This document shows positions 49,561 to 60,094 of a stretch of DNA of 64,000 bases, in pieces. The notes under the pieces were generated by a model. The model did no database searches, had not been told where the DNA came from, and saw nothing but the letters and a program-made list of their open reading frames with translations. The DNA lies in assembly GCA_905250125.1 (NCBI GenBank), contig CAJNOL010000728.1, positions 21,099 through 85,098 on the forward strand, read 5' to 3'. The stretch comes from Rotaria sordida (lineage: Eukaryota; Rotifera; Eurotatoria; Philodinida; Philodinidae). The position numbers and the translations under genes are program-made. Every line of letters starts with the position of its first letter. The first letter of the stretch is position 1.

Positions 49561-51990
49561 TGTCTGGAATATGTCAAACAAACAGTTCAATGATAGAAGA
49601 CATAAATATATTATTATTGGATGAAAGAGGTGTTGGAAAAACAACTTTTATTAAATGCATTATCTAATTATCTTGTTTATAATTCACTTGATGAAGCTAT
49701 TGATAGAAAATTACAAGACATTATTCCAGCATGGTTTGCTTATACGGATAAAAATACATATGAAGAAAAAATAATACCTATTGGTACATCGAATGAAAGT
49801 GAACAGCAAGATTCTCTATATTGTTCATCTACAAGAAAATGTTGAAGTTTTGTTTTTCGAATTAATAATAGAAAATTACGTATAATTGATGCACTAGGCA
49901 TTGGTAATCTAAGAGATTTTTCACAAGATATTAAAAATTTTGAAGATATCCGTGTTTATATAATTCAATTTGAATATTTAAATGGAATAATATTGATGTA
50001 CCATTTTCAAAAGAAAATTCATTTTTTTTTTGTTCGATATTGAAGTATTTCGATTTTTGACATTATAAAAAAATGGAATTCAATTTAGTCTTGAACAAAG
50101 AAAAGATTATAGTAATCGTTGGAATAACACTATTCAAGAATTTAGACGTCTTATATCTCGTATAATTAAATCTAATAAATTTACTATTCGTGATACACAT
50201 TCACTTGGTGAAGTAGAACAATTAATTCGAAAATTTTCGAAACCCATTAATGAAATGGTTACACTCATTCAAGAAAATCTTCAATTAGTTGAACAACATT
50301 TTAAAAAAAATGTAATATCAAATAATACTCAAACATCGCAAATTTTACTATAAAAAGATGCAAAAATTGTACCATCTAAATATCCACGAACGGTATGCAC
50401 AAATGATAAATGTATCAGAGTAATCATAATTGATGATGAATAAAAACTTGATTATGTAAGTCAATATCATCTAGATTTTTATGATATGATAGGAGTGGAA
50501 CAGGAGACTATTAATCAACGACAACTAAAAGACTGTGATGCTATAGACAAATCATCAAGTAAGTTATATAGACTTTTTGTTTAGAAAAAGATTTTCATAC
50601 TCAAAGATCATAGAAATGGAACAAATAGTTTTCCATTTTATTGAGATATCATTAGACTGTATATTTTATTCACCACCCAAAGTTTTATAATATTACAAAA
50701 ATCAGTAAAGAGTTTGTTTCTATAGCCGTACTTCTGTTTCGAGATGTGAAATACCCTGTTATATGAGAAGAGAAAATGATAATACCAGGTCGATGATTCC
50801 GGACTTCGGAAAGAGTAGAAAGTTGATTGAAAGTCACTGAAAAAATTCGGAAACGTCGATACGAAATACTGCGCCCAAGTTCCATCGATTTCTGGTATTT
50901 TCTTGTCAGTGTTAAAGTTTAGAATAAAAATTTGAATTTATTACCCGCGTCACAGATTGTATTTCTGGAGGATTAAGTAAAAAGATGGTGAAGAAAAGTA
51001 TCCCAAAATAGATAGAATAAAACAATCTTTCTATGATTAGCAACAAATAGCTACATTGTGTTTCACATTTTTATCCTACAGTGATCACACTAACTAATTT
51101 TTTGATACATTCGTTTTACTCTTTATTTTAATATGGAATTATGTCGTTAGTTATAAGTAGATTATTAGCGATTGATATTAAAAATAGGTCAGCATTGTTT
51201 TATTTTATCAAATGATAAACTTTTACAGTTCTTTGAAGATTTAATGAAATTTTAGAATTTTTATTCAGTAATATCTTTCATAACAAAACATTTGATTTTC
51301 TTTTTAATCTTTCATTGATCGATTTCGAACAAAATAATTTCTTCATTTTCTTACTATTGTATGAATCATTTTAGGTAATTGTAAAAAAATATGGTTGTCA
51401 TTGGCAAGAACATATCCATATTACTTAGGAATTTCCTAAATTTATGACTAATAGTGATATGAGTAGGGATAATAACGCTCAATCTCTAACTAAAATTCTT
51501 GAACAACGTATCAAAGATTCAAAAATTAGAACAGGAATCTATTCTGATAGTTTGTACTCAATTAGTAGAATTTCTTCGTATATAAATGTACTTTGTCCAA
51601 TAAAAGATAATATTATGGAATATTTTGAACATTTTATTCAAGAATAAAAAACAAAAAAAGAATGCTGGAGCTCAAAATAATGATGTTATTGTTGATTTAG
51701 AAAAATTATTGATAAATTATAAACATGAAATTCATATTCTTCAACAAGAAATGATAATTAAACCAATAACAATATTCACATATTCATCGAATTTTACTGA
51801 TGTTTTTAAATCAGAAGAAGTATTTTGTGTAGTGGATTCTCTTTATCCGATTATCAATCAATGATGCTAAAATTCACGTACAAGTCGATGAACTAAAACT
51901 TATGCAATATAAATTAAATCAAAATAGAGAATAAATAGTCAATTTACTAACAGAAGTTAATTCTTCATCATTAATGACAGATTTAAAAAA
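49561..51990 (+). pseudogene. AIG1-like P-loop GTPase, disrupted
   Basis: Starts MSGICQTNSSMIEDINILLL and runs into a P-loop DERGVGKTTFIK, where the first Gly of GxxxxGKT is Asp. One extra A near 49657 shifts the frame, after which ALSNYLVYNSLDEAI continues. A TGA at 49843-49845 precedes SFVFRINNRKLRIIDALGIG, the switch/G3 region. A deletion then removes the middle of the G domain, and the C-terminal half (QFSLEQ-like start, RLISRIIKSNKFTIRDTHSL, VTLIQENLQLVEQHFKK) is broken by several more frameshifts and stops. A cysteine motif exon (GNCKK..GCHWQEHIHIT) and helical tail pieces follow at 51375-51990 after an intron. The family comprises GIMAP/AIG1-type GTPases, expanded in bdelloids and usually linked to immunity or stress. 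It is clearly non-functional. Confidence 0.85.
50990..51085. repeat. Dispersed repeat inside the GTPase pseudogene intron
   Basis: AATAGATAGAATAAAACAAT, then CTTTCTATGATTAGCAAC, then TGTGTTTCACATTTTTA. It matches copies at 954-1045 and 52638-52720. Confidence 0.65.
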
Positions 51991-53409
51991 TATTCTTAAA
52001 TAAAAAAAAACCAGTCTGATGTCAATATCGCTTGTTTGGTTTTTTTTGTAGTTTGATAATTTTAATTATAGTTTTTTTTTTCAATGATTAATTAGCTAAC
52101 AATGTATAAATTTAAAATTCACTCGATCTGAAATAAGTCGATGTTTATTGGTTTTGTTCAATTCAAAAATCTAAGATGAATAAAAATAAAAATAGCTTAT
52201 GTGCAAGCTGCATCTAAAACTGAGTTTTTTTTTGATTGAAGTATAAGGGTAAAAATTTGAATCTCCTCCCCACAGGCAATGACAGATGTTGATGTATGAT
52301 CACAGACTATACATATCAATGACGTCTCTGTATAATATATGAACTATTTTCTTATTGAACCTCGGGGGAATTAAATAAAAAAAATACCGATCGGTATAAT
52401 GTAGGTTATACCGGCGGCTTCTTTTTTCAGAGTGCTGCATAGATGAGACTACAAATTTTTTTTAACTAAAATGTATCCTAAAACTGTTTTCTTCTCAGTT
52501 AATTTGAGTTCGGTACAAAAATACTCTCTACAATTATTTATAAATAGAGTCAAAAGTTGTAAGCGCTTCCATTGGCTCTTGTAAATGCCGCGATATTACT
52601 GATAGTAGTGCGAACCAGTGCGTGACATAAGATGTGTCCCAAACTAGATAGAATAAAATAATCTTCCTGTGATTAGTAACAAAAGCTACATTGGCTTTTA
52701 CATTTCAAGTTCGTGCCATCGCCTGTTAAAAAAAGTCAATTTTCGCCAGATTTATCGAAATTAAGATAAATAGATGGGAAGACAGTCCAAACTCTTATCT
52801 TTCATACACAGCATTATTTTTTATTTAGTACTCCAGAGTTCTCTGTAGACCTTTCTTCTATATATTAAATTTTCTTTTGTTGGATAGAGCATGTCAGAAT
52901 GCAGATAGTGTATCTATAAACATAATGAACGCTACTAAAATCACTGATGGAAATGTCAAGACGTTGAGCATCGTTCTCGTTTTTGAAAGTCAGTTGCTAG
53001 TCAATATTTATGAATATGCAGCAAGGTTTTGGTGATGGTGTGGTTATGAGTCTTGTCTTCACACGTATCAACACCCATTCACACTCAGACTTCCACATAT
53101 CCACATGTAACAGTTTGCTCATGAATCATTATAATTAACTTCTGTTTTGTTGAAAAAAACAAGTGCCATTCATTTTGTAAGTTATGAATTCAACATTTGC
53201 ACAGTCGCTAAGAAACTCGAACATCAAATTGAGGAGACATTCATAAAGAAAAGCATCGGATGGAATCAATCCTATGAATCCGCATATTACGACTGAAACG
53301 AGGTTCCTAGAAAAGTCAATTTCAAACTAAACAAGTGCACAATAATTGATTGGATGCGCAATCATAGTATTAGGAACCAATCAGAAATTAGCATGCGCTA
53401 AGTCAAGTC
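51991..53409. other. Intergenic with repeat fragments
   Basis: No gene recognised. It contains a dispersed-repeat copy at 52638-52720 (ACTAGATAGAATAAAATAAT...), a fragment related to element B at about 52835-52910 (AGAGTTCTCTGTAGACC...AGAGCATGTCA) and a weak GT/CA hairpin at 53031-53085. Confidence 0.5.
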
Positions 53410-54150
53410 TTATTGAAGATGAATCACCCATTTTTTCTTAGTCTCATCAAAGATGCACGATCGGACATAAAAGAGAAAATTTGGAGCAAGTAGATATTCT
53501 TCTTCGTCATACTCAGAATAAGCAGACACATCACGATTCTTATAATCATTTATGTCGATAACAAAAAGCACATTACCAAATTGTTCCGCTTTCAATCGAT
53601 TTCGACTCGTCGATGTAAATGAAGGAAATTTCACTTGATCTTGACATTCAGAAGTGGCTGCACATTTTTGCCAATATTGTGCGATTAAATCATCAGACAA
53701 ATAGGCTCCTCGATATACAGTCATTTTCGTATCTCTAGCGTAAGCTCCTGCATCGCGCCAGAGAAGAAGAAAGGCCAATGGACCATAGACAGGAATTTTA
53801 CTCTTCCAGAGATCTTTATGTTCTTTGTCGCCCACTAGTCGCATGTATTCCTTCATTTTCGTACAAAGAAATGATTCCTTACAAGAAAGACGAGCACAAC
53901 ATTCCCAGACTTCTTGTGGAGTACCACGATTTACCTTCAGTAATTGACGAGCAAGCCATTCTCCTTCTTTTTGTTTGCCTAATTTTTTTCCTTTAATGAT
54001 GAAACCTTCAGCAACTCTCTCGATTAACATACGTCGAGTACTATAGTCATCGTCTGGATCACGACGGATATTAAAGTGCTTTTGGGTAGCATAAAGGAAA
54101 CCCAGTTGTGAATCTCTGAAGGACGCTGATGGTGCAACAGGATTGCGCAT
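53410..54150 (-). CDS. NAD:arginine mono-ADP-ribosyltransferase-like protein
   Basis: Single-exon gene of 246 aa. The C-terminal half carries the R-S-ExE signature of arginine-specific ADP-ribosyltransferases: TVYRG with the Arg at residue 147, FTSTS at 178-182 and YDEEEYL with E216-x-E218 as the catalytic pair; QFGNVLFVIDI and FLFYVRSCIFD form the expected beta strands. The enzyme would transfer ADP-ribose from NAD to arginine side chains. No signal peptide or anchor is visible, so an intracellular place is likely. The N-terminal 100 residues are helical, with an RMLIERVAEGF/LLKVNRGTPQEVW region as in invertebrate members. Codon use is clearly less AT-rich than in neighbouring genes, and there are no introns, which would fit a recent arrival or a retrocopy. 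All key residues are intact. Confidence 0.88.
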   Translation of the reverse strand: MRNPVAPSASFRDSQLGFLYATQKHFNIRRDPDDDYSTRRMLIERVAEGFIIKGKKLGKQKEGEWLARQLLKVNRGTPQEVWECCARLSCKESFLCTKMKEYMRLVGDKEHKDLWKSKIPVYGPLAFLLLWRDAGAYARDTKMTVYRGAYLSDDLIAQYWQKCAATSECQDQVKFPSFTSTSRNRLKAEQFGNVLFVIDINDYKNRDVSAYSEYDEEEYLLAPNFLFYVRSCIFDETKKKWVIHLQ

Positions 54151-54887
54151 GAATCAGGTTTCTCGTAGTCGTCCCGCTTCTACTTGTTCATGATGGACTC
54201 GTTTCACTATATGCCGTATGTCGGTGTGGGCGTGGCTATCTACTCATCACACACACCTACACTCTCGTCGATGTTTTTACGTTAATCTATATTGTAAATT
54301 TCGATTGATTGTGTCGCTGATCTTGTTGCTTTTGCCTGACGTATAATTTTTCCTTTATCATGTTTATATATGTTTTCCTTTCTTTGCCTAAAAGGTAACA
54401 TATCTTTAAGATCATTATCGGAAAGCTTCAGTTGTCACCGTTTAATAATTGATGATTGATTTCGACTTCCAAGCAACTTGTGAGCTCTTCATGTTATAAT
54501 GAGTTTTGGTACCCTCATTTTTCATATCATCAAACGTGAAACCGTTAATTAATTTAATAGAACGAAATTTCAAATCCCTATCATACATTCCTAATAGACA
54601 ACTAAATATACTATTATGTAAAACTACTAACGACTATTGAACGTAATCTTATGGCAGAAAAACATGAGAAAAAAAACTGATGAATTATTTTTGCAAAATA
54701 TTGTACAACAAGCTATTCAAGCAAACATTGCACAGAAAGCTAAGTTAAAGAGATCCTTCAAAAACAATGTTCGATGATCGATTGAAATAATAAGGGAACA
54801 GGATTTGCGATCCGTAAAATAAATGAAATGATCAGGAAGTGGCATAATACTAAAATCAATCAATTCAATAATTAATCAGTAAATTAC
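54151..54887. other. Intergenic with a GT-rich hairpin
   Basis: No gene recognised. A hairpin at 54222-54265 (GGTGTGGGCGTGGCTATCTA then CACACACACCTACAC) belongs to the GT-rich hairpin set. Confidence 0.5.
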
Positions 54888-54891
54888 TTAA

Positions 54892-55620
54892 GGGGACCCC
54901 CCCCCCCTTTCTGGGGTTTCTCGAGAACGGCTCGGTGAAATTTTCTGAAACTTTCAGGGTAGATAGATCTCGATGAGTGGAGCAAAAGTTGTTATAGACT
55001 CAGAATTCGAAAATGCTTCCTTCTCAGAGATATTTGCGTCCCAAGGGCGAAAAATGACCTAAAGTTTTCCCCCGCAAAACTCTTATACTTCATTGTTTAG
55101 GGCTGAAATTTTTTCTGCAGAAACTAGGAACAAATTGGGGTGTGTCTTTTTTTTTCTTTGGAAAATATCGTTCCTGAGAGTCAGGAGAACCAAATTACTG
55201 ACGGCACTATCAAAAAATGCGTTTTTTTCATTTTTTTCTTATAGTGCCAATTTTGTGGTACCTGGTAAAATTCCTTAGAAAGAATATTTTCGAGAGAAAA
55301 AAAAAAGACATACCCCAATTTGTTCAAAGTATCCACAGTAAAAATTTGAGCTCGATTGGTTGAAGTGCGAGGGGAGAAAAGGGGGACAACTTCATTTTTT
55401 TGCTGAAAAAACTGATTTTGAGAAAAACGCAAAGAAATTTGTGATTTTTGGTTTTTTCAGCATATTTTGTGATTTTTTTCGAGTTTTTTTATATATAAGA
55501 TGTGGGTTTTCAGTTCTCAAAGTGTGCTCAATGGATAGAGGGCATTTAAATCTATATACTAATCACAAAAAATGAAAAACGAAAAATGTGAAAATTTTGA
55601 GTCGAGAAAGGTGGGTCCCC
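54892..55620. mobile_element. TTAA element A, 729 bp non-autonomous
   Basis: Lies between TTAA at 54888-54891 and TTAA at 55621-55624. Ends are inverted: GGGGACCCCC...CTTTCT...CTCGAG on the left and, read on the other strand, GGGGACCCACCTTTCTCGAC on the right. The inner sequence contains another inverted pair around GAAAATATCG/GAATATTTTC (about 55150-55290). Diverged relatives occur in CTR9 intron 8 and at 45.4 kb. There is no transposase. The TTAA target and G/C-rich tips suggest a piggyBac- or Kolobok-mobilised element. Confidence 0.8.
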
Positions 55621-55624
55621 TTAA

Positions 55625-56376
55625 GGCGTCCCCCCCCCCCCCTCAAAAATCGATCTCAGCCTAGGAATGTTCAAATGTGCTGAAATTTGGAGCATAGGTT
55701 GGAGCTGAAGTGAGAAGGCTGTAGTAAAATTTCCAGCTCGATATCCTGACGTTTGACGAAGATATGAACCAAACAAGGGTCAAAAATGGGTTAAAAATAG
55801 GTCATTTTGTCCGCCAGAATTCTCTGTGGCTCTTCATTCAATATATAGATATTTTTTTTTGTTTGAAAGAGCAAGTCAAGATGCAGGGCTTGTGAGGCTC
55901 CTTTTTTTAAAACTGTTATCTATCAGGTGGAGAAAAGGACTGACAAATTCGATCACTTGAAAAACTCTCAAAAAATCTGAAAAAATGTCGCTCTAATTAT
56001 AAAAGTGCTTTTCAATATAATAATAACATAGCTTCATTCAAAACATGGAGCCTCACAGCACCTGCAATTTTTGACGCTCTTTCAAACAAAAAAAAATTTG
56101 ACTTTATACAGTACTGTGGTAGAATGCCGCTGGAAATACGGAAAGCCATCGCACGTAAAAAAGACATGTGTAGTAAAATTTAGTAAAATTGTTATATCTC
56201 TAGCCAAAGTACAAGGAATAGAGCTGAAATTTTCAGTGATGCGAGAATAGCCCATCCCCAGTATGCCCTGAAATTTTCAGCCCTATACGATGTATTAAGG
56301 TAGAGATCGTGTTTTAACAAGGTGACGAAGCGAAAAATCGATGAGTGATCTTATTTTGAGGGGGGAGGGGAAGGCC
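55625..56376. mobile_element. TTAA element B, 752 bp non-autonomous
   Basis: Directly follows element A, sharing the TTAA at 55621-55624, and ends at TTAA 56377-56380. Ends: GGCGTCCCCCCC...CTCAAAAATCGAT on the left and, on the other strand, GGCCTTCCCCTCCCCCCTCA, then ATCGATTTTTCG, on the right. The core contains a hairpin with GTTTGAAAGAGC at 55860 and GCTCTTTCAAAC at 56080. Related copies lie in CTR9 intron 11 (9.6-10.3 kb) and near 52.85 kb. Confidence 0.8.
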
Positions 56377-56389
56377 TTAAATGATCAGG

Positions 56390-57375
56390 TATTAACTGAT
56401 CAGGTTTGTAAATAAATTAAAAAGCCAGGAAATATATTTTATTAGCAGTCGATTACATTAAAGGGTCAGTATAATCTTGAAATTCTTATAGAGTGAAACA
56501 TTTCTATCCTTCTTTTCCTCGAGAGTGTGGATATGGTTGTGCGGCAAAATTGGCGAGTAGGAAGAATGGAGCAGGGCGATTTCCCCCATCATAAGCTGGA
56601 AAGCGTCCGAATTTTTGCTAAAATTTTAAATGCTTCTTGCAAAATTTTTCATAGCCTCGTGGGAGCTTCTGACAAAAATCTGTTTTTTTACCACTCTTCG
56701 CCTTTCTTTCTGGCAAAAAGTCAAATAAAAACAGTATTTGTCAACAAAATCTGGTAATATGGCAGAAAATCTATAGTTTTGGCATTTTCTATTTGATGTC
56801 TGTCAGAAAGTCATATGACGACATTTTCTGACAAAATTTATAAGCCTTCTGCCGAATTTTTTGCTCATGTCACCGGTTAAAAATAGTCGAGAATCCTAAT
56901 GTGGGATTGGCGGATGTGGGTGTGGATACTATACATTCCACACACCTACACTAAACCTACCCACCCCACAACAGAGATGGGCGTGGTTCGTATTTGTTTG
57001 AAACCGAACTGAATCGAAACTGATGTCGGTTTAAAAAATTACGAACCGAACCGTACCCATCTCTATTCGATGCCCACATCCAAACCCAACCTCACACTCA
57101 TATCTTTAAATTTCTCCTTAGTTATTCTGTGGCTCTTTGATTTATTTTCTACTGGTAAAGTTTATTTTTCAACTGATCAATTTCTTATTTTTTTTTACTG
57201 ATCAACTTTGTATATTTTACTGATACAAAATTTAAATTTTTTTACTGATACTTGCATTTAATAAACCGATCATTTCACAATTTATTGCTGATAACTTTCC
57301 TACTAATCGTTAAATATTTATACTGATTATTCATCTATTTTATTGATCGCTTAAATGATAGTCAAATAATAATGT
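56390..57375. other. Non-coding stretch with hairpins
   Basis: No gene recognised. It contains a GT-rich hairpin at 56905-56970 (GATGTGGGTGTGG...CCACACACCTACAC). Directly after it, at 56973-57065, is a hairpin with tips AGAGATGGGCGTGGTTCG and CGAACCGAACCGTACCCATC, a tip style common in short hAT-type elements. Confidence 0.5.
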
Positions 57376-59452
57376 CTACACATTAATAGGTTGTCGTGCA
57401 AAAGATTGAATAGCTTTTTTAAATTCTTTGTTGTATAAATCAGATGGTAAAACAAATATAATAAATATTAATAATGGTGGAATAAATGGAACAAAATAAC
57501 CGATTAAATAAAACCAAGGATTTCTTCCTGATTTCATGCATTCCGGTAAAAGAGATAAGATTAGCCGTGGTAATGTCAGTAGTACAATAGCACAAGAAGA
57601 AATTAATAGATGTTTATGATGATGAAATTGTTTATATAAATGTTGTTTATATGATTGTTTTTTCTGAGCATTTGACCGAGTTCGAGTAGCAATAAAAACA
57701 ATTAACAATGCTGAAATACAATTGATAGTTAATGGAATAGAAAAATGAAGAATATTTATCAGATTATCATAGATTTGTATGAATGTAAAATATTTAGTAA
57801 TACACCAAGTACGTTGTTCTTCTTCGTCATCAATAAGATGTCGATAAATTGGATCATGAATATGTGTAATAATTGTCAATAAGAAAAGAATTAAAATAAT
57901 CCACTTCGCCCATTGTTAACTTTTCTTTTTATTAAAATGAATTCCTTTAAAAACATTCATTGTACGTTCAATAGCCACACAAGCATGAAGCCAATCTATT
58001 GAACTTAGCAATATTCGAAGAAGATAATCCATTATTATATATTGTATTTCTACTAACCAACGTTGATGAGTCAATTTCATTTGTGATAAAATTAAAAAGG
58101 TAAATTTGATTATTAATCCAACAAAAATCAATATGGATAAGATAGACGATACATAAAGATAAAGACCACAACCTACATCACGAGTTGCTTGCATTCGAAA
58201 AGTAAGAATTGATAGAAAACTATTGATCGAACTAAGACTAAACAATGTTATCGTTATCGCCATAGCAGTTTTGATAACCAATGGTTGTTGAGTGATTCCA
58301 ATATTTGAATTTGGATATATTTGATAACCAAGAATCGCATCTAATGAAAGAGTCAATCCTTTTGTCGAAAATTGACATCGTGATCCATAATAACAATCCG
58401 GACAAATACACATTGCTGTTATTGGACATATTTTATCATCTAGGAAACATCGTCTATTATTTTGACATAATTTCTCTTCATCGCAAGTATTCGTCACATT
58501 AAAAGTCCATTCAAAACAATTTGCTCGTCGATAAGAATCACATAAACAGAAATATTGATCATCATAGAAACAAATCAATGCTGATCGTTGTTCGCATGGA
58601 ATATGATAAGATTTTATACGTTTCAATAGATGTTGACGGACAAATATATCATCGAATAATTCATTAATTGATGCACATCAGTGTCCGACACGGGTCACTT
58701 TTTTTGTGACCCGACCCGACCCGAGCATGATCTGACCCGACCCGACCCGACCCGACCCGAGCATATCGTGACCCGACCCGAGGTGAGGGATAGTTTTTGG
58801 CCAATCAAAGTGAGTTTTTTTCAGACATTGACAATCCTCTCAGTAAATCGATACATATTCTATAGGTATTCGAAATAAAGAAGTGATTATCTCATCGAAA
58901 ATTGCTGCTTTTCTTATGTGAAGTTCGGAATTCGTAAAACTTTTGTGACCCGACCGACCCGACCCGAGCTCAAAAATTTTTTTCGTGACCCGACCCGACC
59001 CGACCCGAGGTCAAGTATGTTTTTCGTGACCCGACCCGACCCGACCCGAGGTCAAGTATGTTTTTCGTGACCCGACCCGACCCGACCCGACCCGAGGTCT
59101 GACCCGACCCGTGTCGGACACTGATGCACATCGATAAGATGATGAAATTTGGGCAGATATCTTAGCTAATACAATAGGTTTTTCTCGAAGAACGAGAAGA
59201 TAATATTGATTAAGCATTTCTATAAAGACCATATTAAATTCTAATGGTGTAAATAATGAAAATGATTTTTGATCAAATGTTATTTTCTTCATAAAACTCA
59301 TTTGAATTGGTGCTGCCTTGTTTTCAACTTTTATATAATGAACAAGTAATGATTGAGGAATAACTGACTCATCATCAAATGATACATCAATATGAGTATA
59401 TCGAATATCACACTTTTCGCCTCGATAATGCATTGAACAAAGACTATCTTGA
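57376..59452 (-). pseudogene. EGF-domain seven-transmembrane receptor, multiply disrupted
   Basis: Reading on the minus strand: the 5' end at 59452 starts abruptly at the GT-rich array, followed by a partial EGF-like end (CSMHYRGEKCDIRYTHID) and a linker (EFNMVFIEMLNQYYLLVLRE). Bases 58679-59123 are a hAT-type insertion. The frame resumes on the other side (INELFDDIFVRQHLLKRI), followed by a complete EGF-like domain (CDEEKLCQNNRRC...CICPDCYYGSRC) and seven predicted helices, the first including TAMAITITLFSLSSINSFLS. A TAA at 57916-57918 interrupts the same frame between FNKKKS and QWAKWIILILFLL, after which the remaining helices run to the stop at 57376. Receptors of this EGF/7TM type are common in bdelloids. 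The gene is dead by three independent lesions: 5' loss, insertion and a stop codon. Confidence 0.88.
58679..59123. mobile_element. 445-bp hAT-type MITE with 8-bp target duplication
   Basis: Perfect terminal inverted repeats CAGTGTCCGACACGGGTC are flanked on both sides by ATGCACAT (58671-58678 and 59124-59131), an exact 8-bp duplication. The CAGTG tips and 8-bp duplication are the hallmark of the hAT superfamily. The interior contains several runs of a 5-bp repeat (CCCGA) on both sides of a short unique core (about 58790-58940). Removing one duplication and the element would join SSSYRCA to INELFDD in the same receptor frame, proving insertion into a coding exon. No coding capacity. Confidence 0.95.
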
Positions 59453-59671
59453 GGGGTGTGGATGTGGGTGGGTCGGTGTGCGTGCGGGTGTGGGTGTGGG
59501 TGTGGAAGGGTGTGGGAGGGTGTGGGTGCGGGAGGTTGTGGGTGTGGGAGGGTGTGGGTGTAGATGAGAGTAGATCGTTTCACACCCATTCCCACCCACA
59601 CCCACACCCACACCCACACCCACACCCACACCCACACCCTCACCCACACCCTCACCCCACATCCTCACCCT
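59453..59671. repeat. Head-to-head telomere-motif array (TGTGGG / CCCACA)
   Basis: About 109 bp of G-rich sequence built on GTGTGG/GGGTGT words (59453-59561), a 19-bp spacer, then about 91 bp of (CCCACA)n at 59581-59671. TGTGGG is the bdelloid telomere repeat from established knowledge. The G-rich strand runs towards the spacer from the left and the C-rich strand leaves it on the right, which is the orientation of two chromosome ends joined head to head. The G-rich half is more degenerate than the C-rich half. It abuts a truncated receptor exon on the left. Confidence 0.85.
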
Positions 59672-59734
59672 GGCTACTTATTCAAAACAGTTATCGATTC
59701 ATCGTTTATCGACATGTAACGGTTAACGTTACAT

Positions 59735-60043
59735 CAACTTTTGTCTTAGACCGGTTATCGTTTAATCGTTTTTTCACAAGGTCCGGTTATCGTTAAACCT
59801 TTTTTTCATAGGCTCCGGTTATCGTTTAATCGTTTTGTTCACAAGGTTCGGTTATTGTCAAACTTTTTTTTCACCAGGTCCGATTATCATTAAACCTTTT
59901 TTTCACAAGGCTCGGTTATCGTTAAACTTTTTTTCACAAGGTCCGGTTGTCGTTAAACCTTTTTGTCACAAGATTCGGTTTTCGTTTCAGAGCGGTTAAT
60001 CGTCTACGGTTAGGCGGTGACCAAATGTTACCGCTGCATCCCT
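59735..60043. repeat. 32-bp minisatellite with a hAT-like tip
   Basis: The word CGGTTATCG recurs at about 59752, 59784, 59816, 59849, 59881, 59913, 59944 and 59976, giving a 32-bp period with units like ACAAGGTCCGGTTATCGTTA. It ends at 60040 with GCTGCATCCCTAA, whose reverse complement TTAGGGATGCAGCGG is a common hAT-type tip. The matching left tip was not found; the block may be cut off by the telomere-like array. Confidence 0.7.
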
Positions 60044-60094
60044 AATTATAGTTCACATTAACACTCTGAAATCCAGATGGTCATCCAATTACAT

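Noticed and set aside
55093..55575. Frames inside TTAA element A considered as a transposase
   Set aside because: Short, Phe/Lys-rich and unrelated to any DDE domain; they overlap an internal inverted repeat.
56973..57065. Hairpin with AGAGATGGG tips as a complete hAT-type element
   Set aside because: The tips look right but I see no matching 8-bp duplication at the borders, so it is described only as a hairpin.
59011..59796. Open frames rich in Val/Trp/Gly or Pro/His/Thr over the GT-rich array
   Set aside because: Direct translation of TGTGGG/CCCACA repeats in different frames.
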